This document shows positions 19,801 to 27,342 of a stretch of DNA of 64,000 nucleotides, piece by piece. Within the stretch, counting starts at the first letter, position 1; each line of letters opens with the position of its first letter. Origin of the DNA: Nocardioides luti (GTDB taxonomy: Bacteria; Actinomycetota; Actinomycetes; Propionibacteriales; Nocardioidaceae); NCBI RefSeq assembly GCF_014212315.1, contig NZ_JACKXE010000002.1:186001-250000 (forward strand), written 5' to 3'. The notes below the pieces were generated by a model, which was given only the letters and a program-made list of their open reading frames with translations, did no database searches and was not told the origin of the DNA. A program made the position numbers and the translations under genes.

Positions 19801-21594
19801 GTCCCTCTGCCCACGGATCTCGAGGTCGGCACGCACGACCTGACCGTGGACTACTCCGGCGACGCCGATCACGACGCGACCCAGAAGACGCGGACCATCG
19901 CGGTCGAGCGGGCTTCCTCGACCCTGGGCGTGGTGCACAGCCCCGAGCCGGCCGCCCTCGACAGCGCGCACGAGGTGCAGGTCGTCGCGACCGGTGGAGG
20001 TGTTCCCTCGGGAACCGTCACCGTCTCCGAGGGCTCGACCGTCCTGGGCACCGCCGACCTCAGCAACGGCCACGCGAGCGTGCCGCTGCCGACGGACCTC
20101 GGCGTCGGCACCCACACGCTGGTCGTCGACTACCCCGGGGACGCGCACAACCTCGCGTCCTCCGAGCAGGTCGTCGCGACGATCGGTCGGCGGGTCTCGA
20201 CCACCACGGCCACCCTGGCCCAGGACCCGACGGCGTACGGCGCACCGGCGCACCTCGGCGTCCAGGTCGCCGGTCACGGCACCCCGGCCGGGCTCGTGAC
20301 CGTGTCGGAGAACGGCACCGTCCTCGGCACGGCCGACCTGGTCGGCGGCGCCGCGGACCTCGTCCTGCCGGCCACGCTGGAGCCCGGCAGCCACCAGCTC
20401 GTCGTGGCCTACCAGGGCGACGACACCAACGACCCGTCCTCCACCGGGGTGCTCGCGACGGTGCGCCGTGCCGACTCGACGACCAGCGCCGGGCACACGC
20501 CCGACCCCGTCGTCCTCGGCGGCGACCACGCCGTGCAGGTCCTGGTCTCCGGCGCCTCCCCCACGGGCGTCGTCTCGGTCAGCGAGGGCGAGGGCGTGCT
20601 GGGCACGGCCACGCTCACCGACGGTCACGCGACCGTCGCGCTGCCGCCCGAGATGGCGGTGGGCACGCACACCCTGCGCGTGACCTACGCAGGCGACGCC
20701 CACAACGCCGGCTCCACGAGCGACGTGACGGCCTACGTGGCCAAGGTCGTGTCGACCACCACCGCCACGCTGTCCGGCACGTCGACGTACGGCACCCCCG
20801 CGCACGTCACGCTGACGGTCACGGGCCACGGCACCCCCACCGGCACGGTGAGCGTCGCCGAGGGCCAGACCGTCCTCGCGACGGGAAGTCTCGTCGGGGG
20901 CGAGGCGGACCTCTCGCTGCCGGCCGACCTCGAGCCGGGCCAGCACCAGCTGGTCCTCGCCTACGCAGGGGACGCGGACAACGATCCGTCCTCGACCACG
21001 CGGCTGCTCACCGTCGACCGGGCGGGCTCGACCACGACCGCGACCCACGCGCCCGAGCCCGCCACGTTCGGCAGCGCCCACGACCTGCAGGTCCTGGTGT
21101 CCGGGGTCGGTGACCCCGTGGGCTCCGTGACCGTCTCCGAGGGCGACACCGTGCTCGGCACCTCCGCGATCGACGGCGGGCACGCGACCATCGCCCTCTC
21201 CCCGTCGATGACGGTGGGCGGTCACCAGCTGGTCGTCTCGTACCCCGGCGACGCGCACCACACGGGCTCCACCGTGACCGTCAACGCCACCGTCGCCCGC
21301 GCCGCCTCGACCACCAAGGCGGTCCCGAAGAGCGACCGGGTCCGGGTCGGCAAGCCGGTCAAGGCGACCGTGACGGTGAGCGCACCCGGGCTCGTCCCGA
21401 GCGGCACCGTGCGGGTCGTCGAAGGCAAGAGGACCGTGGCCACCGGGGTGCTGTCCGCCGGCAGGGTGGTTGTCTCCGTCACCCGGAAGCTCGGGCCGGG
21501 CAAGCACACGTTCACGGTGACCTATCCCGGCTCGACCACCGTGGCACCGAGCCGGACGACGTTCATCGTTCGGGTCGTGAAGCGGAAGGGCTGA
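16810..21594 (+). CDS. Large secreted M4 metalloprotease with PA insert and seven Ig-like repeats
   Basis: A 1594-aa paralogue of the preceding protease. GTG at 16810 follows a GGGAG ribosome site and starts the signal peptide MRILRQTLGLVLATTGLALV; an in-frame start at 16762 would bury it. Zinc site H359-E-W-A-H363 plus E383 (MNEAYSDIWGE), second histidine H611 (GGVHSNSG), PA domain at about 450-555, and the jelly-roll domain at about 745-940 match paralogue 1. Residues 945-1594 are seven tandem bacterial Ig-like (Big_3-type) domains of about 92 aa with core GTVTVSEG and HQLVVxYxGDA; odd and even copies form two sub-types. No cell-wall anchor is visible. The repeats may extend or attach the protease outside the cell. 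Confidence 0.92.
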   Translation: MRILRQTLGLVLATTGLALVPVVQASAVQAPSAPAASPSRSIVQQLRSAADGDVRTSVERATGRLDFVRATRGGDLLPGRPGRTAAAAAAKADSYLARYAPAFGAPYSQLQRTATTADRYGRTVTYTQRYRGVPVFGSELKVNVDRVGRLTSVSGFAVPDITVSTTPAFTAAQARAHAVAAVRADPPTGHRGRPARVRGLHASSSALVVYRIGAVRAQVGESVLAYRVEVRAGTTVRDVVIVDARTGKPVNRWSEITDALDRHLQEAAGSSNPATFTEVWKEGDAYPGSLTTDQRNEVEGTGDAYWFFKDTFGRDSYDGAGHSMTTVNNDGRIACPNANWNGTTTNYCNGVSSDDVVAHEWAHAYTEYTSGLIYQWQSGAMNEAYSDIWGETVDLINGRMDEGEGDITAPRPDGACAAQSPGVPALKVQTPYTQDCPAGTASFGPRVPSQGALSQVVQGFTASGSTLGCDTITTALTGKIALLDRGGCPFVTKVKNAQIAGATGVVIGDNVAGPISNMGGADSSITIPSVKIRLSDRNQIVTALASGPVSARLEDTVPRTASTRWLASEKSTSYGGPIRDMWTPTCYGDPGKVSDAQYKCGPATSDSGGVHSNSGVVNHTYALLVDGGSYNGQTVTGLGLDKAANIFFRAQTNYLTPTSDFADLADALQSSCTDLVGQPINKVRLVPGGSAVAADPISSADCDSVAAVTAATELRLPPTQCNFTAVLAPGSPSACGAGTYTRTDWSEDFADGLEGWTTSSQVVDGQHTPWVATTRLPRGRTGSAAYAANPDSSVCTPGPSGHASRESLTSPVLTVPAGQSPRVVLDHYIATEPGYDGGNIKVSVNGGPFTVVPPAAYVQNAPSTTLTPAAGGNNNPMASERAWSGVDAGSNAGSWGTSQIDLASLAAAGDHVQLRFDLGQDVCSGRVGWYLDNVKIVHCESLRGVDLAVEPTGPTTYGANRSLAVTATSATTPTGTVTVSEGSTTLGTVDLVDGAANVPLPTDLEVGTHDLTVDYSGDADHDATQKTRTIAVERASSTLGVVHSPEPAALDSAHEVQVVATGGGVPSGTVTVSEGSTVLGTADLSNGHASVPLPTDLGVGTHTLVVDYPGDAHNLASSEQVVATIGRRVSTTTATLAQDPTAYGAPAHLGVQVAGHGTPAGLVTVSENGTVLGTADLVGGAADLVLPATLEPGSHQLVVAYQGDDTNDPSSTGVLATVRRADSTTSAGHTPDPVVLGGDHAVQVLVSGASPTGVVSVSEGEGVLGTATLTDGHATVALPPEMAVGTHTLRVTYAGDAHNAGSTSDVTAYVAKVVSTTTATLSGTSTYGTPAHVTLTVTGHGTPTGTVSVAEGQTVLATGSLVGGEADLSLPADLEPGQHQLVLAYAGDADNDPSSTTRLLTVDRAGSTTTATHAPEPATFGSAHDLQVLVSGVGDPVGSVTVSEGDTVLGTSAIDGGHATIALSPSMTVGGHQLVVSYPGDAHHTGSTVTVNATVARAASTTKAVPKSDRVRVGKPVKATVTVSAPGLVPSGTVRVVEGKRTVATGVLSAGRVVVSVTRKLGPGKHTFTVTYPGSTTVAPSRTTFIVRVVKRKG
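19642..21591 (+). repeat. Seven tandem Ig-like-domain coding repeats
   Basis: About 275-bp units encode seven successive Ig-like domains. Copies 3 and 5 share the YGxPAH...GHGTP...LEPGxHQLV pattern (copy 1 begins similarly with TYGAN), whereas copies 2, 4 and 6 share xHxxQVxxxG...GHAxxxLP. Copy 7 is the most divergent and Lys/Arg-rich. The alternation suggests duplication of a two-domain unit. Confidence 0.8.
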
Positions 21595-21678
21595 CGGTCC
21601 GGTCCACGTGCGACGCCGGCCGCCCGGGTGTGGGGGCCGGCGAGGTGCGGAGGAGCCGGACCTGCGCCTGTCGCTCGT

Positions 21679-21717
21679 GTGGTTGATCCGGTTCACCTGG
21701 TGAACCGGATCAACCAC
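21679..21717. repeat. 39-bp palindrome, convergent gap (copy 1 of family)
   Basis: Perfect 19-nt arms (GTGGTTGATCCGGTTCACC and its complement) around a single T at 21698. It lies 85 bp after the protease stop, facing the gene at 21831. Related in sequence to the palindromes at 21771 and 49851 (shared GTGGTTGATC). Probably a bidirectional terminator or a mobile palindromic repeat. Confidence 0.75.
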
Positions 21718-21770
21718 CCAAGCCCACCGGATCTCGTGTCGCACTCCGCTGACTCGTCGGAGCGTCACGA

Positions 21771-21817
21771 CTGTGTGGTGGATCGGTGTCACCACGTGAC
21801 ACCGATCCACCACACAG
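21771..21817. repeat. 47-bp palindrome, convergent gap (copy 2 of family)
   Basis: Perfect 22-nt arms beginning CTGTGTGGTGGATCGGTGTC with a three-base loop (CAC, 21793-21795). It differs from the copy at 49851 by matched changes in both arms, so base pairing is conserved. It sits just beyond the stop of the gene at 21831 on the minus strand. Confidence 0.8.
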
Positions 21818-21830
21818 ACAGCAGGTCAGC

Positions 21831-22280
21831 TCACTGCCAGTAGAGGACCACGCCAAGCCCGCCGAGCCGCTCCACGCAGGTGCGCGCCGCGGCCAGCCCG
21901 TCGCCCTCGAGCCCACCGAGGCCCGCGTCCACGTCGAAGAAGCCGCCCCCGCCGTCCACCCGCTTGCCCACGGCCACACCGTCGCCGGCCGGGAAGGTGA
22001 CGCTCCCCCGACCCGACGGGTCCCAGACCGAGCCGTACACGAACACGACCGGCGAGCCCGCGATGGTCAGGCACCCGTCCGTGTCCAGCAGCACTCCCCG
22101 GACGCCGGCGGTGGGATAGACCTCGAGCTCCCGGGCGAGCGTGATCATCGGCCCGTCCACGGTCGCGACCGCGGGCGTCCCGCTGCGGTCCCGGCCCGCC
22201 AGCCCGAACCCCCACACCCCCGCCAGGACGACGAGCAGCAGCGCCGTCCCCACGACCAGCACCCACCGACCGAGCCTCAT
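21831..22280 (-). CDS. Small secreted or membrane-anchored protein of unknown function
   Basis: I do not recognise a family. The 149-aa product has an N-terminal hydrophobic segment (about 6-28, VLVVGTALLLVVLAGVWGF) with one arginine pair before it, so it is either exported or anchored by this helix with the rest outside. The remaining 120 residues look like a small beta-rich domain with two cysteines (TDGCLTI and ARTCVERL) that could form a disulphide. A G-rich stretch precedes the ATG. It ends in the palindrome-containing gap and lies 82 bp downstream of rnj. Confidence 0.65.
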   Translation of the reverse strand: MRLGRWVLVVGTALLLVVLAGVWGFGLAGRDRSGTPAVATVDGPMITLARELEVYPTAGVRGVLLDTDGCLTIAGSPVVFVYGSVWDPSGRGSVTFPAGDGVAVGKRVDGGGGFFDVDAGLGGLEGDGLAAARTCVERLGGLGVVLYWQ

Positions 22281-22362
22281 CCCCCGATGATCACACCGGC
22301 GCGCCCAACGCGCAGGTCACATCTCCACATCGATCCCCGCCAGGGCACCGAGCGCCGCGGCG

Positions 22363-24048
22363 TCAGGCCTCGATCACCACGGGAATGATCATCGGCCGGC
22401 GCCGGTGCGTGTTCGATACCCAGCGCCCGACGACGCGGCGCACCGTCTGCTGCAGCTGGTAGCTGTCGGTGTTGCCCTCGGCGATGGCGCGGTCGAGGGC
22501 GTCGACGATCGGCTGCTTGATGTCCTCGAAGGACGCCTCGTCGAGCGCGTTGCCGCGGGCATGGATCTCAGGCCCGCTGGAGACCTTCCCGGTGACGGAG
22601 TCGACGACCACGATGATCGAGATGAAGCCCTCCTCGCCGAGGATGCGCCGGTCCTTGAGGTCCGACTCGGTGACGTCGCCGACCGAGGAGCCGTCGACGA
22701 AGACGTAGCCGCAGTCGACCTTCCCGGCGATCGAGGCGACGCCGTCCACGAGGTCGACGACCATGCCGTCCTCGGCGATGACGACGTTCTCGACCCCGGT
22801 CGCCCGGGCCAGCGCGGCGTTGGCGAGCAGGTGCCGGATCTCGCCGTGCACGGGGAGGACGTTCCTCGGCTTGACGATGTTGTAGCAGTAGAGGAGCTCG
22901 CCCGCGCTGGCGTGCCCGCTCACGTGCACGAGCGCGTTGCCCTTGTGGACGACGTTCGCGCCCCAGCGGGCCAGGCCGTTGATGACGCGGTAGACGGCGT
23001 TCTCGTTGCCGGGGATCAGGCTGGAGGCGAGCAGGACGGTGTCGCCCTCCTCGATGTGCACGAAGTTGTGGCTGCGCTGGGCGATCCGGCTCAGCGCGCT
23101 CATCGGCTCGCCCTGCGACCCGGTCGAGACGAGCACCTGCTTCTCGGGCGGCAGCGCCGCGAGCTCCTTGGTGTCGACGACGACGCCGGGCGGGACGTGG
23201 AGGTAGCCGAGGTCCGAGGCGATCGCCATGTTGCGGACCATCGAGCGGCCGACGTACCCGACCTTGCGGCCATGCCGGTCGGCGGCGTCGAGGACCTGCT
23301 GGACGCGGTGCACGTGGGAGGCGAAGCAGGCCACGATGATCCGCTGGTGGGAGTCGCGGAAGACCTGGTCGATGACCGGGGTGATCGACTTCTCGGTCGG
23401 CGTGAAGCCGGGGGTCTCGGCGTTGGTCGAGTCGGTCAGGAAGAGGTCGACGCCCTCGTCGCCGAGGCGGGCGAAGGCGTTGAGGTCGGTGATCCGGCCG
23501 TCGAGCGGCAGCTGGTCCATCTTGAAGTCGCCGGTGTGCAGCACCAGGCCGGCGCCGGTGCGGATCGCGACGGCGAGGGCGTCGGGGATCGAGTGGTTGA
23601 CCGCGACGAACTCGAGGTCGAACGGGCCGAACGAGATCCGCTCCCCCGCCACGACGACGTGGTGGACGGTCTCCCGCAGGCGGTGCTCACGCAGCTTGCT
23701 GCCGAGCAGGGCGAGCGTGAGCTCGGAGCCGACGAGCGGGATGTCGCCGCGCTCGCGGAGGAGGTACGGCGTGGCGCCGATGTGGTCCTCGTGGCCGTGG
23801 GTGAGCACCAGCGCCTCGACGCGGTCCAGGCGGTCCCGGATCGAGTCGAAGTCGGGCAGGATCAGGTCGATGCCCGGCTGGTGGTCCTCGGGGAAGAGCA
23901 CGCCGCAGTCGACGATCAGCAGCCGGTCGTCGTACTCGAAGACGGTCATGTTGCGGCCGACCTCGCCGAGCCCGCCCAGCGGGGTGATCCGGAGACCCCC
24001 CTTCGCCAGCTCGGCGGGTGTGGAGAGCTCGGGATGCGGGTGACTCAA
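22363..24048 (-). CDS. rnj: Ribonuclease J
   Basis: A 561-aa metallo-beta-lactamase/beta-CASP ribonuclease with 5'-exonuclease and endonuclease activity in mRNA decay and rRNA maturation. The zinc motif is H84-x-H86-x-D88-H89 (LTHGHEDHIG); the beta-CASP domain has FASHVHRVQQVLDAA and STGSQGEPMSALSRIA, and the returning MBL part has VHVSGHASAGEL. The C-terminal domain (about 460-561) is present, so the protein is full length. The start lies nine bases after the dapA stop, so the genes are co-transcribed; rnj-dapA is a conserved actinobacterial pair. Confidence 0.95.
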   Translation of the reverse strand: MSHPHPELSTPAELAKGGLRITPLGGLGEVGRNMTVFEYDDRLLIVDCGVLFPEDHQPGIDLILPDFDSIRDRLDRVEALVLTHGHEDHIGATPYLLRERGDIPLVGSELTLALLGSKLREHRLRETVHHVVVAGERISFGPFDLEFVAVNHSIPDALAVAIRTGAGLVLHTGDFKMDQLPLDGRITDLNAFARLGDEGVDLFLTDSTNAETPGFTPTEKSITPVIDQVFRDSHQRIIVACFASHVHRVQQVLDAADRHGRKVGYVGRSMVRNMAIASDLGYLHVPPGVVVDTKELAALPPEKQVLVSTGSQGEPMSALSRIAQRSHNFVHIEEGDTVLLASSLIPGNENAVYRVINGLARWGANVVHKGNALVHVSGHASAGELLYCYNIVKPRNVLPVHGEIRHLLANAALARATGVENVVIAEDGMVVDLVDGVASIAGKVDCGYVFVDGSSVGDVTESDLKDRRILGEEGFISIIVVVDSVTGKVSSGPEIHARGNALDEASFEDIKQPIVDALDRAIAEGNTDSYQLQQTVRRVVGRWVSNTHRRRPMIIPVVIEA

Positions 24049-24057
24049 GTGGGTTCC

Positions 24058-24957
24058 TTAGGTGAGGAGACCGGCCTCGACGAGCCCGGCGCGCAGGGCG
24101 GCGACCTCGTCGTCGTCGAGCGGCACCAGGGGTGCGCGGACGAACCGGTTGTCGAGGACGCCGAGGAGCTGGAGCGCTGCCTTGGCGGTGGTGGCTCCGT
24201 AGTTCGGGACGCCCATGACGGCGTCGATCGCGGGGAGCATCCGCGTGAAGAGGGTGAGGGCCTCGGCGTGGTCGCCGGCCAGGAAGGCGTCGGTCATGGC
24301 GCGGATCTGGTCGCCGGCCACGTGCCCGACGACGGAGACGACGCCGGAGCCGCCGTGCGCCAGCCAGCCCAGGGTGCTGACGTCGTCGCCGGAGTAGAGC
24401 GCGTAGCCCAGCTGCATGATCTTCACGCCGCGCGCCAGGTCGCCGACGGCGTCCTTGACGGCCACGACGGTGTCGAGCGCGATGGCCTTCTCGTAGGTCT
24501 CGAGCGAGATCTGGGTCGCGGTGCGGCCGGGGACGTCGTACAGCATCACCGGGACGCCGGTGGCCTCCGCGACGGTCCGGAAGTGGTGGAGGACGCCGGC
24601 CTGGCTGGGCTTGTTGTAGTACGGCGTGACGAGGAGCAGGCCGTCGGCGCCGATCTTCTCCGCCTGCCGCGCCAGCTCGACGGAGTGGGCGGTGGCGTTG
24701 GTGCCGACGCCGGCGACGACCTGGGCGCGGTCGCCGACCGCGTCCTTGACCGCGGCGAGGATCTGGCCGTCCTCGGCCACCGTGGTCGTCGGCGACTCGC
24801 CGGTGGTGCCCGAGACGACGACGCCGTCGTGGCCGTGGTCGACGAGGTGGGCGGCGATCCGCGCGGTCCCGTCGAGGTCGACCGACCCGTCCTCGTGGAA
24901 CGCGGTGGCCATCGCGGTCAGCACGCGCCCGAACGGCGCGGCAGGCAGGGACGTCAT
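24058..24957 (-). CDS. dapA: 4-hydroxy-tetrahydrodipicolinate synthase
   Basis: A 299-aa cytoplasmic TIM-barrel enzyme that condenses pyruvate with aspartate semialdehyde, the first step of the lysine/diaminopimelate branch. Schiff-base lysine K168 (VAVKDAVGD), Y140 (MLYDVPGRT) and the GTTGE loop at 50-54 are in the usual positions. The ATG has no ribosome site; a TAGCCT box ends seven bases before it, indicating a leaderless mRNA. It heads a dapA-rnj unit. Confidence 0.95.
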   Translation of the reverse strand: MTSLPAAPFGRVLTAMATAFHEDGSVDLDGTARIAAHLVDHGHDGVVVSGTTGESPTTTVAEDGQILAAVKDAVGDRAQVVAGVGTNATAHSVELARQAEKIGADGLLLVTPYYNKPSQAGVLHHFRTVAEATGVPVMLYDVPGRTATQISLETYEKAIALDTVVAVKDAVGDLARGVKIMQLGYALYSGDDVSTLGWLAHGGSGVVSVVGHVAGDQIRAMTDAFLAGDHAEALTLFTRMLPAIDAVMGVPNYGATTAKAALQLLGVLDNRFVRAPLVPLDDDEVAALRAGLVEAGLLT

Positions 24958-24964
24958 GAGGGAC

Positions 24965-24970
24965 AGGCTA
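24965..24970 (-). promoter_or_regulatory. Leaderless -10 box of dapA
   Basis: TAGCCT with a seven-base spacer to the dapA ATG at 24957; no Shine-Dalgarno is present. Confidence 0.55.
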
Positions 24971-24986
24971 TCGCGGACCGCGGCTC

Positions 24987-25913
24987 TCAGACGTGCGGCA
25001 TGACCTCCGCGGCCACGAGCGCGAGGTGGTCCAGGTCGGTGAGGTCGAGCACCTGCAGGTAGGCGCGGTCGGCGCCCAGGGCGGCGAACCGGCCGAGCTT
25101 GTCGACGACCTCCTGGGGCGTCCCGCCGAGGCCGTTCTCGCGCAGCTCGTCGGGCTCGCGGCCGATGGCGGCGGCGCGGCGGGCGTACTCCGCCTCGTCG
25201 GCCCCGCAGCACAGCACGAGCGCGTTCGACCAGGTCATCGTCGCGGGGTCGCGCTCGATCGCCTCGCAGGCCGCGGCGACCCGGGCGAACTGCGCCGCGG
25301 TCACCTCCTCGTCGACGAACGGCAGGTTGAACTCGTCGGCGTACCGCGCGGCCAGCGCCGGGGTCCGCTTCTTCCCGCGGCCACCGATCAGCACCGGCGG
25401 GCGCGGCGACTGGACCGGCTTCGGCAGCGCGGGCGAGTCGGTGACGGGGTAGTGCGTGCCGGCGTACGAGAACGTCTCGCCGGGCGGCGTCTCCCACAGG
25501 CCGGTGATGACGGCCAGCTGCTCCTCGAAGCGGTCGAAGCGCTCGCCGGTGGAGGGGAAGGGCAGGCCGTACGCCGTGTGCTCCTGCTCGAACCAGCCCG
25601 CGCCGATCCCCAGCTCGACGCGGCCGCCGCTCATCTGGTCGACGTTGGCGACCGAGATCGCCAGCGGACCGGGGTGGCGGAAGGTCGCGCTGGTCATCAT
25701 TGTGCCGAGCCGGATCGTGCTGGTCTCGCGCGCGAGCCCCGCCAGCGTCACCCACGCGTCGCTCGGCCCGGGCAGCCCGTCCCCGCCCATCGTGAGGTAG
25801 TGGTCGGAGCGGAAGAACGCCCCGAACCCGAGCTCCTCGGCCTTCAGCGCGACCGCGAGGAGGTCGTCGTACGTCGCGCCCTGCTGGGGTTCGGTGAAGA
25901 TGCGCAGCTCCAT
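24987..25913 (-). CDS. LLM-class F420-dependent oxidoreductase
   Basis: A 308-aa luciferase-like TIM-barrel protein. It opens MELRIFTEP, has the RLGTMMTSATFRHPGPLA strand-loop, the DQMSGGRVELGIGAGWFEQEHTAYGLPFPS block and the CPLVIGGRGKK-like segment PPVLIGGRGKKRTP, all typical of actinobacterial F420-dependent LLM enzymes. The ATG at 25913 is chosen because it matches family N-termini and follows an AGGGTGG ribosome site; an upstream in-frame start adds a Cys/Arg-rich tail unlike the family. Cofactor F420 rather than FMN is inferred from the subfamily; the substrate is unknown. The final residues of dapA's promoter lie between this gene and dapA. Confidence 0.85.
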   Translation of the reverse strand: MELRIFTEPQQGATYDDLLAVALKAEELGFGAFFRSDHYLTMGGDGLPGPSDAWVTLAGLARETSTIRLGTMMTSATFRHPGPLAISVANVDQMSGGRVELGIGAGWFEQEHTAYGLPFPSTGERFDRFEEQLAVITGLWETPPGETFSYAGTHYPVTDSPALPKPVQSPRPPVLIGGRGKKRTPALAARYADEFNLPFVDEEVTAAQFARVAAACEAIERDPATMTWSNALVLCCGADEAEYARRAAAIGREPDELRENGLGGTPQEVVDKLGRFAALGADRAYLQVLDLTDLDHLALVAAEVMPHV

Positions 25914-26051
25914 GGCACCACCCTGCCAGAGGGCCGGGCACCGGCCGCATGGACAGGACGAAGTCCGGCGCCGGGGCATGGCTGAGCGGCGCGATCGGCC
26001 TCGCGGCCGACTTCCTCCTGTCGGGCGGGCCGCCCTCGGCGACCCAGCGGG

Positions 26052-26534
26052 TCAGGCCCGGCGCAGCCAGACCCGGTCGTAGCCGTCCAGCTCGTCGCGG
26101 CGCGTCTCGACCCAGTCGGCGTCGTCGAGGTCGGGGTAGAACGTGTCGCCGTCGGGGCGCTGGTGCACCAGCGTGAGCACCTGCTCGTCGGCGAGCGGCA
26201 GCGCGGCGGCGTACACGTGCGCGCCGCCGGCCACCATCACGTCGCCGGGCAGGGCGCGGGCGAGCACCAGCGCCTCCTCGAGGGAGGCGGCCACCAGCAC
26301 CCCCTCCACGGACCAGTCGGGCGCCCGCGTGAGCACGATGGTGGTGCGGCCGGGCAGCGGCCGGCCGATGGAGTCGTACGTCGCCCGGCCCATCACCAGC
26401 GTGTGGCCGAGGGTCGTGGCCTTGAAGTGGGCGAAGTCCTCGGGGATCCGCCAGGGGATGCCGCCGGCGGCGCCGATCACGCCGTTGTCGGCGACGGCCG
26501 CGACCAGGACGACCCGTTTGTCGGGAGCGGTCAT
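26052..26534 (-). CDS. folA: Dihydrofolate reductase
   Basis: A 160-aa NADPH-dependent enzyme that regenerates tetrahydrofolate. It shows the DHFR order: VAAVADNGVIG, GGIPWRIPEDFAHFK (W and P of the substrate loop with the acidic residue of the active site), LVMGRATYDSIGRPLPGRTTIVLT, MVAGGAHVYAAALP and the C-terminal DTFYP. The ATG overlaps the thyA stop codon (ATGA), so the enzyme that produces dihydrofolate and the one that recycles it are translationally coupled. The start has no independent ribosome site. Confidence 0.95.
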   Translation of the reverse strand: MTAPDKRVVLVAAVADNGVIGAAGGIPWRIPEDFAHFKATTLGHTLVMGRATYDSIGRPLPGRTTIVLTRAPDWSVEGVLVAASLEEALVLARALPGDVMVAGGAHVYAAALPLADEQVLTLVHQRPDGDTFYPDLDDADWVETRRDELDGYDRVWLRRA

Positions 26535-27325
26535 ACGGCGATGGGCGCCTTGATCCCCGGGTGCGGGTCGTAGCCCTCGAGGGTGATGTGCTCGAGGTCG
26601 AAGGCGTCCAGCTCCGTGACCGACGGGTCGAGGTGCAGCGTCGGCAGGGCGCGCGGCTCGCGGGTCAGCTGCAGCCGGGCCTGGTCGAGGTGGTTGGAGT
26701 AGAGGTGCGCGTCGCCGAGCGTGTGCACGAAGTCGCCGACCTCGAGGCCGGTCACCTGGGCCACCATGTGCGTGAGCAGGGCGTACGACGCGATGTTGAA
26801 CGGCACGCCGAGGAAGACGTCCGCGGAGCGCTGGTAGAGCTGGCAGCTCAGCCGGCCCTGCGCGACGTAGAACTGGAACATCGTGTGGCAGGGCGCCAGC
26901 GCCATCTGCGGGATGTCGGCGACGTTCCAGGCCGAGACGATGTGGCGGCGGGAGTCGGGGTTCGTGCGGATCTGGTCGACGACCTGGGCGATCTGGTCGA
27001 CGTGCGCGCCGGACGGGGTCGGCCAGGAGCGCCACTGGTAGCCGTAGACCGGCCCGAGGTCGCCGTCCGCGTCGGCCCACTCGTCCCAGATCGAGACGCC
27101 GCGGTCCTGCAGCCACTTCACGTTGGTGTCGCCGCGGAGGAACCACAGCAGCTCGGCGAAGACCGAGCGGGTGTGGATCTTCTTCGTCGTCACGAGCGGG
27201 AAGCCGGCGCCGAGGTCGAAGCGCATCTGGTGGCCGAAGACGCTCAGCGTCCCGGTGCCGGTGCGGTCGCCCTTCTCGGCGCCGTCGTCGAGGATCCGCT
27301 GGAGGAGGTCGAGGTACGGCTGCAC
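26531..27325 (-). CDS. thyA: Thymidylate synthase ThyA
   Basis: A 264-aa folate-dependent enzyme converting dUMP to dTMP, the same length as the E. coli protein. Catalytic C146 (LAPCHTMFQFYV), R21 (DRTGTGT), W80, and the dUMP contacts RRHIVSAWN and FNIASYALLTHM are present. The GTG start at 27325 has no ribosome site and is preceded by a TAGGCT box seven bases away, implying a leaderless transcript for thyA-folA. Use of ThyA here contrasts with the flavin-dependent ThyX that many actinobacteria keep beside dapA. Confidence 0.97.
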   Translation of the reverse strand: MQPYLDLLQRILDDGAEKGDRTGTGTLSVFGHQMRFDLGAGFPLVTTKKIHTRSVFAELLWFLRGDTNVKWLQDRGVSIWDEWADADGDLGPVYGYQWRSWPTPSGAHVDQIAQVVDQIRTNPDSRRHIVSAWNVADIPQMALAPCHTMFQFYVAQGRLSCQLYQRSADVFLGVPFNIASYALLTHMVAQVTGLEVGDFVHTLGDAHLYSNHLDQARLQLTREPRALPTLHLDPSVTELDAFDLEHITLEGYDPHPGIKAPIAV

Positions 27326-27332
27326 GCGTCCG

Positions 27333-27338
27333 AGCCTA
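27333..27338 (-). promoter_or_regulatory. Leaderless -10 box of thyA-folA
   Basis: TAGGCT, seven bases before the thyA GTG at 27325, lies in the 17-bp gap after the PhzF gene; no Shine-Dalgarno is visible. Confidence 0.55.
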
Positions 27339-27342
27339 GTGC

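Noticed and set aside
16774..21813. A 1679-codon frame antisense to the second M4 protease, and similar long antisense frames at 22405-25062, 34377-37734 and 41932-44778
   Set aside because: High GC in third codon positions leaves opposite strands open. The products are Arg/Val/Gly or Ser repeats with no domain, and the sense frames hold well-known proteins.
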